Shown here: in pieces, positions 33,789 to 42,179 of the stretch | How the letters are laid out: each line of letters starts with the position of its first letter | Numbering within the stretch: position 1 is the first letter of the stretch | Made by a program: the position numbers and the translations under genes | From: PALSA-129 sp050014595 | Lineage (GTDB): Bacteria > Acidobacteriota > Terriglobia > Bryobacterales > Bryobacteraceae | NCBI GenBank assembly: GCA_050014595.1 | Contig: JBEKDA010000001.1 | Span: 1-64,000 of the forward strand | Direction of reading: 5' to 3' | Length of the DNA stretch: 64,000 nt | The notes under the pieces: model-generated | Database searches by the model: none | The model's input: only the letters and a program-made list of their open reading frames with translations | What the model was told of the DNA's origin: nothing

Positions 33789-34174
33789 GACGGCGCGGAA
33801 GCACGATGGTGGAATCGGCGTTAGTCACGACGGCGTTTCTGATTCTGCTGATGGGGATCGCGGATTTCGGCCGCATGGGGTTCGCTTATAATTCCATCGC
33901 GTTTGCGGCGCATCGCGCGGCGCGGTGGGCAGCCACGCGGGGAAGCACGAGCGGCCACGCGGCCGCGCTGGCGGATGTCCAGGCGGACGCGCTAGCCAAC
34001 CTGGCGGCGCTCGACAACACGCAGTTGACGGTGGGCGTGACGTGGAGCCCGAACAACAGTCCGGGCAGCACCGTACAGGTGCAACTGACCTACAACTTCA
34101 AAACGCTGCTGATTCCGATTTCCTCGACAACCTTGACGCTGAAGAGCGAATCGGCGCAGATCATCACGCAGTAG
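33785..34174 (+). CDS. TadE-like pseudopilin, copy 2
   Basis: A 129-residue TadE-like protein read from GTG inside the stop of the previous gene (GTGA), so it is translationally coupled. N-terminal RRRGSTMVESALVTTAFLIL gives the prepilin-like segment with Glu and a single membrane helix. The mature part has WAATRGSTSGHAAALADVQA and ends in VQLTYNFKTLLIPISSTTL. No CpaA, RcpA or TadA/B/C gene lies in this window, so the rest of the secretion machinery must be elsewhere or absent. Confidence 0.84.
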   Translation: MRRRGSTMVESALVTTAFLILLMGIADFGRMGFAYNSIAFAAHRAARWAATRGSTSGHAAALADVQADALANLAALDNTQLTVGVTWSPNNSPGSTVQVQLTYNFKTLLIPISSTTLTLKSESAQIITQ

Positions 34175-34572
34175 GCCGTCGTATTACAATGCCTTGTTTT
34201 CTTCGCAGGCCGCGACGATTCTTCCGCCGCCCGAGTCCGAGGGACGCCAGAGAATAGCCAGTGCGCCAGCACTGGGAACCGTGCGCAAGACGCGTTAGCC
34301 CCGGAACGGGGCGTAAGAATCTGGGCTCGGGTGCATCTTTCGCCCCGTTCCGGGGCGGGTTAACCCGGAATCGTGGGGCAGTCCCCCCTGGACTGCGGCC
34401 GAGGCCCCGTCGGCCTCCCGCAGTGGTCAAAGGACTTGATTCTTCGGCGGGCGAGCGGGTCCAGGGGGACCCGCGCAGACCAGGCGCAGACCAGGGGGTC
34501 TGCCCCACAAATTCCGCAGCGCTCCCGATGCTGAAAAAGTATGTGGCATTGGGCTGAGAGCCCCCGGTAATA
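34175..34572. repeat. Intergenic nested inverted repeats (includes a family D member)
   Basis: No gene is supported in this 398-bp gap. CCCCGGAACGGGGCG (34299-34313) and CGCCCCGTTCCGGGG (34341-34355) are perfect inverted 15-mers. GTGGGGCAG (34373-34381) pairs with CTGCCCCAC (34502-34510), enclosing GCAGACCAGG direct repeats at 34478 and 34488. CAGTGCGCCAGCACTG lies at 34260. AAATT follows the outer arm, as in two other family D copies. Confidence 0.6.
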
Positions 34573-35520
34573 TTACGGCGCGCTGCTGGTCGGCGTACCG
34601 ATGCAGGCTACGGGCTGGCCTTTCGTGATGGGCGGGGTGGTGACGACGTAGAGCACCAGGCCGGCGATGGGGGCGCGCACTTCGGCTATCTGGTTTCCGA
34701 AAAAGTCGGTGACCAGAGCGATGAGGTCGCCTGCGGCCACGGTCTGGTCGCGGTCGACCTTGGGATAGAGGATGCCGGATTCGGGGCTGGTCAAGACGGC
34801 GGTGGGGTCCAGCCAGGTGGCGCGGACGAGCGGGGGCGGTCCGGACTCACACATGCCGAGTTCGCGCAAGACGCCGAAGATGCCGGTGAGGATGCGGTCG
34901 ACGGATTCGTCGTCGGTCATGCCGAGGGCGCCGCTTTCGATGGTGACGGCGGGCTTGCCGCGCGTGATGGCGGTGGTGGAGCAGTAAAGGGAGCGGGTAG
35001 GATCGGTGGGGCGGTTGCGGTCGACCACCACGTGGTCGATTCCAAACGCGAAGACCAGGCGGGCGATGGCGGCATCGATCTCGGGCTGGCCGGTGACGGC
35101 CTGATAGACATAGGGACGCAGCCACTCGTTGCCGTCGCCGCAGTGGAGGTCCAGGACGTAGTCGGCTTTTTCGATGACCTCGGTGGTAATGGCGAAGGCG
35201 ATTCGCTCCGAGACGGACCCGTCGGGGCGGCCCGGATAGACACGATTGAGATTCTTGCCGTCGATGGGACTGAAGTAAACCGTGCGGCCCAGGAAAGACG
35301 GCATATTCGCCACGTGAACCATAAGGATGGAGCCGCCGATTTCGGCGGGGCGGATCAGGCCGGAAAACTTCTGCAGCGCCAGGACGGGCGGGTATTCGTA
35401 GCCGTGATTGCCGGCGATGAGCGCCAGAACGGGCCCGGGGCGGTCGCCGCGCAGCATGGAGACAGGGATGATGGTGCCGGCATCCATGCCGGCCGGGACT
35501 TCAATTAAGCGGGATTCCAC
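34573..35520 (-). CDS. Succinylglutamate desuccinylase/aspartoacylase-family hydrolase
   Basis: A 315-residue M14-like zinc hydrolase. The zinc ligands are His39 and Glu42 in AGNHGYEYP and His126 in YVLDLHCGDG, with the late catalytic Glu in AVTIESGALG. The C-terminal region after residue 215 is a beta domain (ILYPKVDRDQTVAAGDLIAL, IAEVRAPIAGLVLYVVTT) resembling a lipoyl/barrel-type cap found in the AstE/ectoine-hydrolase relatives. It probably removes an acyl group from an N-acyl amino acid in the cytoplasm; substrate unknown. Confidence 0.85.
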   Translation of the reverse strand: MESRLIEVPAGMDAGTIIPVSMLRGDRPGPVLALIAGNHGYEYPPVLALQKFSGLIRPAEIGGSILMVHVANMPSFLGRTVYFSPIDGKNLNRVYPGRPDGSVSERIAFAITTEVIEKADYVLDLHCGDGNEWLRPYVYQAVTGQPEIDAAIARLVFAFGIDHVVVDRNRPTDPTRSLYCSTTAITRGKPAVTIESGALGMTDDESVDRILTGIFGVLRELGMCESGPPPLVRATWLDPTAVLTSPESGILYPKVDRDQTVAAGDLIALVTDFFGNQIAEVRAPIAGLVLYVVTTPPITKGQPVACIGTPTSSAP

Positions 35521-35677
35521 ACAGACATCCTGACATATCCCGGTCCGGCGATGTTAACCAAAGTCAATGTACGGGCAGTACGTTCATTTCATTAGGCCCC
35601 CCTACGTTCATTCCGTTTGGTTGACTTGGCGATTGGCGAGAGATCCGGTAATCTTTACGGAGAACGCGAAAAAGTAC

Positions 35678-36661
35678 ATGCACATGACCCACGATCTCCA
35701 ACCTCTAACCCAACTCCTCGCGGAAAACCGGATTTCGGTTTCCGACACGATCCGTTACGCCTTGAATATTGGCAGCGCGCTACGGCGCATTCACGCCGAC
35801 GGCCGATGCCATGGCGCCCTGACGCCGGAGCTCATTCAGGTGAGCCAGTCGAGCGCCCGATTGCTGCCGGCCACGCCCGGCGCGTGGGAAGACCTGACGC
35901 CCTATACCGCGCCCGAGATCCAGCGGGGCGAGCCGGTTGACGCCAGAACGGACATCTTCGCCTTCGGCGCGGTGCTCTATGAGATGGCGACGGGGCGGCA
36001 TGCCTTCCTGGCCGACAACCCGGAAGCGCTCGAAGAAGAGATCATGGCGAAAGGCTTTTCACCGATTGGCCACGAGGGACTGGACCAGTTGGCGAAACAG
36101 TGCCTGGCGAAGGATCCGGCGGCGCGCTGGCAGCGGATGCAGCAGGTGCAGATGGAGCTGAGACTCCTGGCGATTGCCGAGCGCCAGAGCGAACCGGGCG
36201 TGTGGTCGCGCCACCAGGGGCTGGAGGCGGCGGTGCGCGCCGAGCTGGAGGGGCAGGCGAACTTGCTGGCCGAATTGGAGCGGGCGGTGACCGCGCGGAC
36301 CAACGAACTGGCGCAGGCGCTAACGACCGTGCTCGACGATGTGCAGTTGCAGTTCGCCGGAGTGGAGAAGTGCCTGGAAGCGTCGCAACAGCGGGTGGAC
36401 CACTTCGCGCAGTCGGCCGCGCAAGCGGCGGAATCGACCGAACGGGAGATAGCGGCGCTGCAGATCGGGCTCGCGGGCGAAGTCCACGCTATCCAACAGG
36501 CGGCCCAGGGCCAGGCTCACGCCATCCAATCGATCCAGACATCCATTGCGCGCAACGAGGATTACCTCGAGCGGGTGGTGGAAGCGCTCGAAGCGCTCCA
36601 GAACCTGATTTCCAACCAACCCGACGAGCACGAGACCGTGGCTGTGGCCATAGCCTCCTAG
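35678..36661 (+). CDS. Pseudokinase C-lobe fused to a coiled coil
   Basis: A 327-residue soluble protein. Residues 10-175 resemble the C-terminal lobe of a Hanks-type kinase (IRYALNIGSALRRIHADGR, APE at 78-80 in YTAPEIQRGE, TDIFAFGAVLYEMATGRHAF, LAKDPAARW). The N-lobe is missing, with no glycine loop and no VAIK lysine. HRD is replaced by CHGALTPE at 44-51, and DFG is absent (LLPATPG). It therefore cannot phosphorylate in the normal way. Residues 190-320 form long coiled-coil helices (LLAELERAVTARTNELAQAL, QAAESTEREIAALQIGLA). No signal peptide. Start codon uncertain by a few residues. Confidence 0.74.
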   Translation: MHMTHDLQPLTQLLAENRISVSDTIRYALNIGSALRRIHADGRCHGALTPELIQVSQSSARLLPATPGAWEDLTPYTAPEIQRGEPVDARTDIFAFGAVLYEMATGRHAFLADNPEALEEEIMAKGFSPIGHEGLDQLAKQCLAKDPAARWQRMQQVQMELRLLAIAERQSEPGVWSRHQGLEAAVRAELEGQANLLAELERAVTARTNELAQALTTVLDDVQLQFAGVEKCLEASQQRVDHFAQSAAQAAESTEREIAALQIGLAGEVHAIQQAAQGQAHAIQSIQTSIARNEDYLERVVEALEALQNLISNQPDEHETVAVAIAS

Positions 36662-36739
36662 CTTTTCTGCCGGTTATTCCTGAACAAACTGCTTCAACAA
36701 TTCCTCGGTCATGACATGCCAAGACCCCGCCGCCGTTGC

Positions 36740-36797
36740 ACTTCTGGCTTCTGACTTCCAAATCCCGGAGGGATTTCAAGGGCCAAGCCCTTGGTTA
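36740..36797. repeat. Dispersed repeat family B, copy 2
   Basis: CTTCTGGCTTCTGACTTCCA, AATCCCGGAGGGATTTCAAG and GGCCAAGCCCTTGG repeat the order seen at 18745-18798: a TGACTTCC core, an ATCCCxxAGGGAT palindrome and an AAGGGCxAAGCCCTT palindrome. It lies between the pseudokinase and nadD. No gene is inside. Confidence 0.65.
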
Positions 36798-36818
36798 GCG
36801 CGGCGCATCCCAATCAGT

Positions 36819-37409
36819 TTACGCGGAGCTCCGCCGCTTTTTCCCCGTGCCGTACAGGCCATGCTTCAGAATGTAATCGAGAACCCGTCGCGGCACCTCC
36901 TCCGGCCGCTTGCCTGCGGCCAGGGCTTTGCGGACCTCCGACGACGAAATCGGCAAAACCACCGTGTCGAGCCGCTCCAGTGTCACTTCCGCCGGAGTCT
37001 CGTACTCCCACCCCGGCCGGCTCACTACCAGAAACCGCACCGCGCGCGCCACGTCCCGCCATCGCCGCCAGGTCCGGACTTCCCCAAACGCGTCCGCGCC
37101 GATCAAAAAGCACAGCTCGTCCGACGGCGCCATTCGCGCCACTTTTTCTATCGTATCGATCGAATAACTCCGCTCCGTGCCCTCTTCCAGGCGCGACACC
37201 TCGAACCTCGCCCGCCCGCCGCAGGCCAGATCCGCCATCCGCACGCGGTCGTCATAAGTCGCATTCGTCACGCCCGCTTTGTGAGGAGGATGGTACGCCG
37301 GCACGAACAGCACGCGGTCCAGGCGGAAATGCCGTGCCGCCTTCCGCGCGATCGCAAGGTGTCCCTTGTGAATCGGGTCGAACGTCCCGCCGAAGATCGC
37401 CAATCTCAA
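36819..37409 (-). CDS. nadD: Nicotinate-nucleotide adenylyltransferase
   Basis: A 196-residue cytoplasmic enzyme that joins ATP and nicotinate mononucleotide to give deamido-NAD. GGTFDPIHKGHLAIARKA at residues 7-24 carries the (H/T)xGH nucleotidyl transfer site. FVPAYHPPHK, LCFLIGADAFGEV, and ISSSEVRKALAAGK (the ISSTxxR-type motif) confirm the NadD branch. Length is normal. A cyclophilin gene lies upstream on the same strand with a 72-bp gap that holds a palindromic repeat. Confidence 0.94.
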   Translation of the reverse strand: MRLAIFGGTFDPIHKGHLAIARKAARHFRLDRVLFVPAYHPPHKAGVTNATYDDRVRMADLACGGRARFEVSRLEEGTERSYSIDTIEKVARMAPSDELCFLIGADAFGEVRTWRRWRDVARAVRFLVVSRPGWEYETPAEVTLERLDTVVLPISSSEVRKALAAGKRPEEVPRRVLDYILKHGLYGTGKKRRSSA

Positions 37410-37421
37410 AGCGCTTGCCTC

Positions 37422-37468
37422 AAATTGCGGGGCGGACCCGCTGGTCCGCGGCCGGCGGCGCCGCCGGC
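37422..37468. repeat. Dispersed repeat family D, copy 2
   Basis: AAATTGCGGGGCGGACC then CGCTGGTCCGC forms a 7-bp stem (GCGGACC / GGTCCGC), followed by the perfect 18-bp palindrome GCCGGCGGCGCCGCCGGC at 37451-37468. It fills the nadD-cyclophilin gap. AAATT at one edge and the GGGGC core are shared with 34373-34515 and 38753-38793. Confidence 0.5.
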
Positions 37469-37481
37469 CTGCTCGCGTCTT

Positions 37482-37970
37482 CTACACCCGCTCGATCTTT
37501 ACGGAATTCACGACGACTTCCTTCACCGGACGGTCCTGCGCCCCCCGCGGCACGTGCGAGATCTTCTCGACCACCTCATACCCTTCGGTCACTTCGCCGA
37601 AAACGCTGTGCTTGTTGTCCAGCCAGGGAGTCGCCGCCACCGTGATAAAAAACTGGCTTCCGTTGGTATTCGGCCCGGCATTGGCCATCGACAGAATGCC
37701 TGCCTTGGCGTGTTTCAGGTCCTTGTGGAACTCGTCTGCGAATTTGTATCCCGGGCCGCCGCGTCCCGTGCCTTCCGGATCGCCTCCCTGGATCATGAAA
37801 TCCGGAATCACGCGGTGGAAAATGGTGCCGTCATAAAACGGCTTCCCGGTCTTGGTGCCTTCCGCCAGGCTGACGAAGTTCTCCACCGTACGAGGAGTCT
37901 TATCCGCCAAAAGCTTGATTTTGAACTTGCCTTCCGTCGTGTCGAATACCGCGTAAATGTCGTTTGCCAT
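37482..37970 (-). CDS. Peptidyl-prolyl cis-trans isomerase, cyclophilin type
   Basis: A 162-residue cytoplasmic cyclophilin without signal peptide. The active-site blocks are visible: FYDGTIFHRVIPDFMIQGGD, GPGYKFADEFH, ILSMANAGPNTNGSQFFITV and TPWLDNKHSVFGEV, including the catalytic Arg in FHRV. It catalyses prolyl isomerisation during folding. The start at 37970 gives the compact bacterial form (PpiB-like). The upstream strand has a weak small reading frame that I do not annotate as a gene. Confidence 0.93.
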   Translation of the reverse strand: MANDIYAVFDTTEGKFKIKLLADKTPRTVENFVSLAEGTKTGKPFYDGTIFHRVIPDFMIQGGDPEGTGRGGPGYKFADEFHKDLKHAKAGILSMANAGPNTNGSQFFITVAATPWLDNKHSVFGEVTEGYEVVEKISHVPRGAQDRPVKEVVVNSVKIERV

Positions 37971-38379
37971 CCCTCGGATTGTAGCAAGTCACAGCAGCAC
38001 CACCGCACACGCGCCGGGCGCGTCCTCCCGCGGGTCGAGTGGCCCCTTCGGCCCGCCTTCCCGCGCTTTGGCGCTCCACTCATCCATCGCCGACTGCACC
38101 AGCGTCGTCGCTTCCAGGTGCTCGGCCGTCGGCGCCGAGTAATCCACTCCCTCCGTCCGTCCCGCAAAGCAGCGCCTTACCATCGCTTCAAAAACTGTGC
38201 CAAGTGCCTCTCTGAAAAGACGCTCCTGCCGCGCCGCCCGGGCCAAAGCGCCCGGCGGCTCGCCGAGGCTATGCTAAACTGACCTGAAGAGGACCGCCAC
38301 TAAGGCCCAGCGCCCTTGCGTATCAGTCCCGGGGCGGCCATCAGACTGTTGCCATGGATTCTGCTTCGGAGGGTTCGGC

Positions 38380-38625
38380 GTGCGCCCGCAAGCCCCCGTC
38401 CCCTTAACTCTGGAAGAGCACCGGGAACTGGGCCGCGAGTTGCGAGCCGCCAATGCGCGGCTTCAGGAACTCTGCAAGGTCGTCGTCAGCGTATACGGAC
38501 CCAACAACCAGGCCTCCTTCACATTTCTCAAGGCCGCTGAGAACCTCAATCGCTTGTGCCAGGACCTTCAGGCGCAAGCCGCGCACGATCTCCCCGGAGT
38601 TTCCGTCGACGGCGTTTATTTCTAG
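38380..38625 (+). CDS. Small conserved-looking protein
   Basis: An 81-residue hydrophilic protein that starts with GTG eight bases after a strong GGAGG site, which decides the start. Residues 10-60 are predicted helices (LEEHRELGRELRAANARLQE, NQASFTFLKAAENLNRLCQD). It is short, has no signal peptide and I do not know a function. The ribosome site and even codon use make it more likely real than the overlapping frames. Confidence 0.6.
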   Translation: MRPQAPVPLTLEEHRELGRELRAANARLQELCKVVVSVYGPNNQASFTFLKAAENLNRLCQDLQAQAAHDLPGVSVDGVYF

Positions 38626-38752
38626 ACCGTGCGCCCGTGGCCCTTCCGCAGCACCATCGCCGCCGTCGCCGCCATCAGAATCCCCAGCACCGCCAGGCGG
38701 CGCGGTCAGAGTGGGCCAGGCGCTTTCGCCCGGCAACGCCCCCCAGTAAGCC

Positions 38753-38793
38753 AAATTGGTGGGGCGGGCGGCGCCGCCTGCCCGCGCCGCCGG
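38753..38793. repeat. Dispersed repeat family D, copy 3
   Basis: AAATTGGTGGGGCGGGCGGC then GCCGCCTGCCCGC is a near-perfect palindrome (GGGCGGC / GCCGCCTGCCC) in the 268-bp gap before the first ABC ATPase gene. The AAATT edge and GGGGC core match the other family D copies. Confidence 0.45.
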
Positions 38794-38893
38794 CACGGGT
38801 CGTCGCGCGATTTCGCCGGTTCAGCGGAAATCCCGGCGTCTGGTCGCCCGTCGAGCGCTGCCAAGCGCCTCCCATGTTACTTTGGTCTCACGC

Positions 38894-39823
38894 ATGATTG
38901 AAGTCGCGCAGCTTCGCAAATCCTTCGGGGACCTGACCGCCGTGGACGGAGTTTCCTTCACCGCTGCCCGTGGCGAAATCTTCGGCCTTCTCGGCCCCAA
39001 TGGCGCGGGCAAAACCACCATCATCAGTTGCATTTCCGGGCTGCTGACGCCCAGTTCCGGGCACGTGCGGGTGGACGGCCACGACGCCGTGCGCGATGGC
39101 CCGGCGTCGCGGCGCGTGCTCGGCGTGGTGCCGCAGGAGATTTCGCTGTACGAAGATCTCTCGGCGGTGGAGAACCTGGCGTACTGGGGCGGCGCGCAGG
39201 GCATGCGGCAGCCGGCGCTCGGTGAACGCATGCGAAAGGTGTTGGAGCTCACCGGGCTCGAGGACCGCACGCGCGAGCCGGTGAAGCGCTTCAGCGGCGG
39301 GATGAAGCGGCGGTTGAATTTCGCGTGCGGCATCATCCACCAACCCAAGGTCCTGCTGCTGGACGAGCCCACCGTGGGGGTCGATCCGCAGAGCCGCGTG
39401 CGCCTCCTCGATCTGGTGCGGGCGCAGGCGCGCGACGGGGCCTGCGTGCTCTACACCACGCACTACATGGCGGAAGCCGAGTCGCTCTGCGACCGGCTGG
39501 CGATTGTCGACCACGGCCGCATCATCGCCGCCGGCACGCTGGTTGAGTTGCGCGCCATGCTGGCGGAGCGCGATCTGCTGCGGCTTTCGGGGAGTTTCCA
39601 GGCCGAGGCGGCCAAAGCGGCGCTGGCCCACATCGATGGCATCGAGGTGCTTCAGGCCGATGCGGAGCTGCTGATTCTCGCCCTGCCGGAAGCTTCGCGC
39701 CGCTTGCCGGCCATTTTCGCGGCGCTGGCCGCCGCCGGCTCGGAAGTGCGCGGCACCACCCTAACGCAGCCCAGCCTGGAAAGCCTGTTCATCAAGTTGA
39801 CCGGCAAGGAGCTGCGGGAATAG
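38894..39823 (+). CDS. ABC transporter ATP-binding protein (ABC-2 exporter)
   Basis: A 309-residue ATPase. Walker A is GPNGAGKTT, the signature motif is KRFSGGMKRRLNFACG, and Walker B is VLLLDEPTVGVDPQ, followed by the switch His in YTTHYMAEAE. It begins MIEVAQLRKSFGDLTAVDGV, the standard DrrA/NatA-like start. The two permeases follow immediately (2 bp, then a one-base overlap), so all three form one exporter, inner-membrane and ATP-driven. The substrate is unknown; the DrrAB/NatAB class often moves drugs, lipids or ions. Confidence 0.92.
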   Translation: MIEVAQLRKSFGDLTAVDGVSFTAARGEIFGLLGPNGAGKTTIISCISGLLTPSSGHVRVDGHDAVRDGPASRRVLGVVPQEISLYEDLSAVENLAYWGGAQGMRQPALGERMRKVLELTGLEDRTREPVKRFSGGMKRRLNFACGIIHQPKVLLLDEPTVGVDPQSRVRLLDLVRAQARDGACVLYTTHYMAEAESLCDRLAIVDHGRIIAAGTLVELRAMLAERDLLRLSGSFQAEAAKAALAHIDGIEVLQADAELLILALPEASRRLPAIFAALAAAGSEVRGTTLTQPSLESLFIKLTGKELRE

Positions 39824-39825
39824 CC

Positions 39826-41043
39826 ATGCGGTTCCTGTGGATCTCGCTGCGCAAGGATTGGAGCCGCGTGCGTCGCGATCCGTTTTCGCTCGCCACCTCG
39901 CTGGCCATCCCGCTGATTCTGGCGGTCATGATGAGCCTGGTCTTCGGGCGCGGCCAGGCTGCGCCGCAAGGCCGGCTGCTGGTGGCCGACGAAGACTCGA
40001 GCGTGGCCAGCAACCTGCTGCTGGGGGTCTTCAACCGCGACCCGCTGGACAAGATGTTGTTGGTGGAAAAGGTCGCGCAAGCCGACGGCCGCGCGCGCAT
40101 CAATGGCGGCGATGGCTCTGCTTTGCTGATTATTCCGGCCGGTTTTCAGGAAGCCTTTCTTCGCAACCGGCCGTTCCAGTTGCTGCTCTTTACCAACCCG
40201 TCGCAGAGGATTCTGCCGCAGATCGTTCAGGAAAGCTTGTCGATCATGGTGGACGGCGCCTTCTACGTGGAGCACGTGGCCGGAGACCAACTGCGCGCGT
40301 TCGACACCCGGAATGCGCCGGCCGATGAGTTGATCGCCTCGGTCAGCGTCTCCATCAATCACCTGGTGACCAGCCTGCGGCGGTATCTGTATCCGCTGGC
40401 GATGGATCTGGAGACGGAGGTGGTGGCGGAGCCGGGCGAGAGCAAGAGTTTCGCGGCGATGTTTCTGCCGAGCATGATCTTTATGGGCCTGCTCATGGTC
40501 GCCAACAGCCTGGCGTTCGACATCTGGAAAGAGCGGCTGATGGGAACGCTGCGGCGGCTGGCGGTTTCGCCGGCGCCGCTGGGGGCGTTTCTGGCGGGGC
40601 GGCTGATTTTTGTGGCGACCGTGTTTGCGCTGGTGGCGCTGGTCGGCCTCGAGGCCTCGCGCGCGATTGCGGGCGTGCCGGTGCCGAATTTACCCGCTGC
40701 GGCAATGTGGCTGACCTTCGCCGGCTGCGCGCTGTTCCTGATGATGCTGGTGGTGGCGCTGGCGGCCTCCACCGCGCGCGCCGCCAGCGTGATGGGCAAC
40801 CTGATCGTGTTTCCGCTGGCCATGATCGGCGGATGCTTTTTCCCGTTTGAGTGGATGCCCGCCTGGATGGCGCGCATCGGCCGGCTGACGCCCAACGGCT
40901 GGGCCATCACCCAGTTCCAGGCCATCCTCTCCGGAGACATCGATGCGCGGAAACTGGCCGTGGCCGTTGCCGGATTGACCGTAGTGAGCGCCGTGATGTT
41001 CATCGTGGCGCTGCGCCGTTTGCGCTCGGGTTTCCTGGTCTGA
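39826..41043 (+). CDS. ABC-2 type permease, subunit 1
   Basis: A 405-residue membrane protein. The N-terminal segment (PFSLATSLAIPLILAVMMSL) is followed by a long periplasmic region (LLVADEDSSVASNLLLGVFN, INGGDGSALLIIPAGFQEAF) and then five or six C-terminal helices (FLPSMIFMGLLMVANSLAFD, TVFALVALVGLEASRAIAG, MLVVALAASTARAASVMGNL, AVAVAGLTVVSAVMFIVALR). This is the ABC-2/YhgE-like permease layout. It lies between its ATPase and a second permease in one operon. Confidence 0.88.
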   Translation: MRFLWISLRKDWSRVRRDPFSLATSLAIPLILAVMMSLVFGRGQAAPQGRLLVADEDSSVASNLLLGVFNRDPLDKMLLVEKVAQADGRARINGGDGSALLIIPAGFQEAFLRNRPFQLLLFTNPSQRILPQIVQESLSIMVDGAFYVEHVAGDQLRAFDTRNAPADELIASVSVSINHLVTSLRRYLYPLAMDLETEVVAEPGESKSFAAMFLPSMIFMGLLMVANSLAFDIWKERLMGTLRRLAVSPAPLGAFLAGRLIFVATVFALVALVGLEASRAIAGVPVPNLPAAAMWLTFAGCALFLMMLVVALAASTARAASVMGNLIVFPLAMIGGCFFPFEWMPAWMARIGRLTPNGWAITQFQAILSGDIDARKLAVAVAGLTVVSAVMFIVALRRLRSGFLV

Positions 41044-42179
41044 TGTTGCGAGATGCTCTATTCCTGGCACGCATGGACGCCCGCTACCTGCTGACGCGTC
41101 GCGAGACCATCCTCTGGACGTTCGTGATGCCGGTGATTTTTTTCTACTTCATCGGGACCATCACAAAGAACGCCGGAGGCGGAGATGCCAGAGATCCCAT
41201 CGCCGTGAGCGTGCCGGCGGATGCGGGCTTTCTGGCTGGGCAGGTGATCGACCGCCTGAAGGCAGCCAACTATCGCGTGGTGCGGCCGGAGACACGCCGG
41301 GAGTTCGAAGAGTTCCGCACGCGCCTCGAGATCCCGGCCGGTTTCACCGATGCCGTGCTGGCGGGCAAGCCGCAAAAAATCCGCCTCACGCGCACTGGCA
41401 AGGACGTAGGCGCCGATTACGACCGCGTGCGGCTGACGCGCGCGGTCTACACCGTGCTGGCCGATCTGGTGGTGGTGACGGCCGGCGGCGGAGAGGCCAC
41501 CAAGGAACGATTCGCCGCATTGGAGCGCGAACCCCGCACGCTCACGCTCGAAGTGAAGACGGCCGGCCGGCGCATCGATCCGCCCACCGGGTTCGAGCAA
41601 TCGGTGCCGGGCACCATGGTGATGTTCACGTTGCTCGTGATGTTCACCAGCGGCGCGGTGAGCCTGACCATCGAACGCCACCAGGGCATTCTGCGGCGCC
41701 TGGCGTCCTCGCCCATGTCGCGCGGCGCGGTAGTGGCCGGCAAGTGGGGCGCGCGCATGGCGGTGGGTGTCATCCAGATCGCCTTCGCCATGATCGCGGG
41801 CACCGTAATTTTCCACATGCGGTGGGGCAGCAACCTGCCGGCGGTGGCGCTGGTTCTGCTGGCCTATGGCGCGCTGGCGGCCACGCTGGGAATGCTGCTC
41901 GGCAACTTCGGGCGGACCGAAGGCCAGGTGATCGGGTTCGGCGTGATCTTGAGCAACGTCCTGGCGGGCCTGGGCGGTTGCTGGTGGCCCATCGAGGTTA
42001 CCCCGTTGTGGGCGCAAAAGCTGGCGCTGTTTCTGCCCACGGGCCTGACCATGGACGCGCTGCACAAGCTGGTGAACTTCGGCGCGTCGCCCGCCGAAGT
42101 GGTCCCGCACTTCCTGGTGCTCACGGCGGCCGCGCTGGCCGGGATGTGGGTGCTGGCGCGCTCGTTCCGGTTTCAGTAG
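41043..42179 (+). CDS. ABC-2 type permease, subunit 2
   Basis: A 378-residue membrane protein starting at an ATG that shares one base with the stop of the first permease. TILWTFVMPVIFFYFIG is the first helix, a soluble periplasmic domain follows (PADAGFLAGQVIDRLKAANY, RLEIPAGFTDAVLAGKPQ), then about five helices (TMVMFTLLVMFTSGAVSLTI, VALVLLAYGALAATLGMLL, FLVLTAAALAGMWVLARSF). It has the same overall plan as the upstream gene product, so the two probably form a heterodimeric channel. Confidence 0.88.
   Translation: MLRDALFLARMDARYLLTRRETILWTFVMPVIFFYFIGTITKNAGGGDARDPIAVSVPADAGFLAGQVIDRLKAANYRVVRPETRREFEEFRTRLEIPAGFTDAVLAGKPQKIRLTRTGKDVGADYDRVRLTRAVYTVLADLVVVTAGGGEATKERFAALEREPRTLTLEVKTAGRRIDPPTGFEQSVPGTMVMFTLLVMFTSGAVSLTIERHQGILRRLASSPMSRGAVVAGKWGARMAVGVIQIAFAMIAGTVIFHMRWGSNLPAVALVLLAYGALAATLGMLLGNFGRTEGQVIGFGVILSNVLAGLGGCWWPIEVTPLWAQKLALFLPTGLTMDALHKLVNFGASPAEVVPHFLVLTAAALAGMWVLARSFRFQ

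Noticed and set aside
37989..38183. Possible 64-residue protein upstream of the cyclophilin
   Set aside because: No ribosome site, competing frames on the same strand and no family; left out although a short leader gene is possible.
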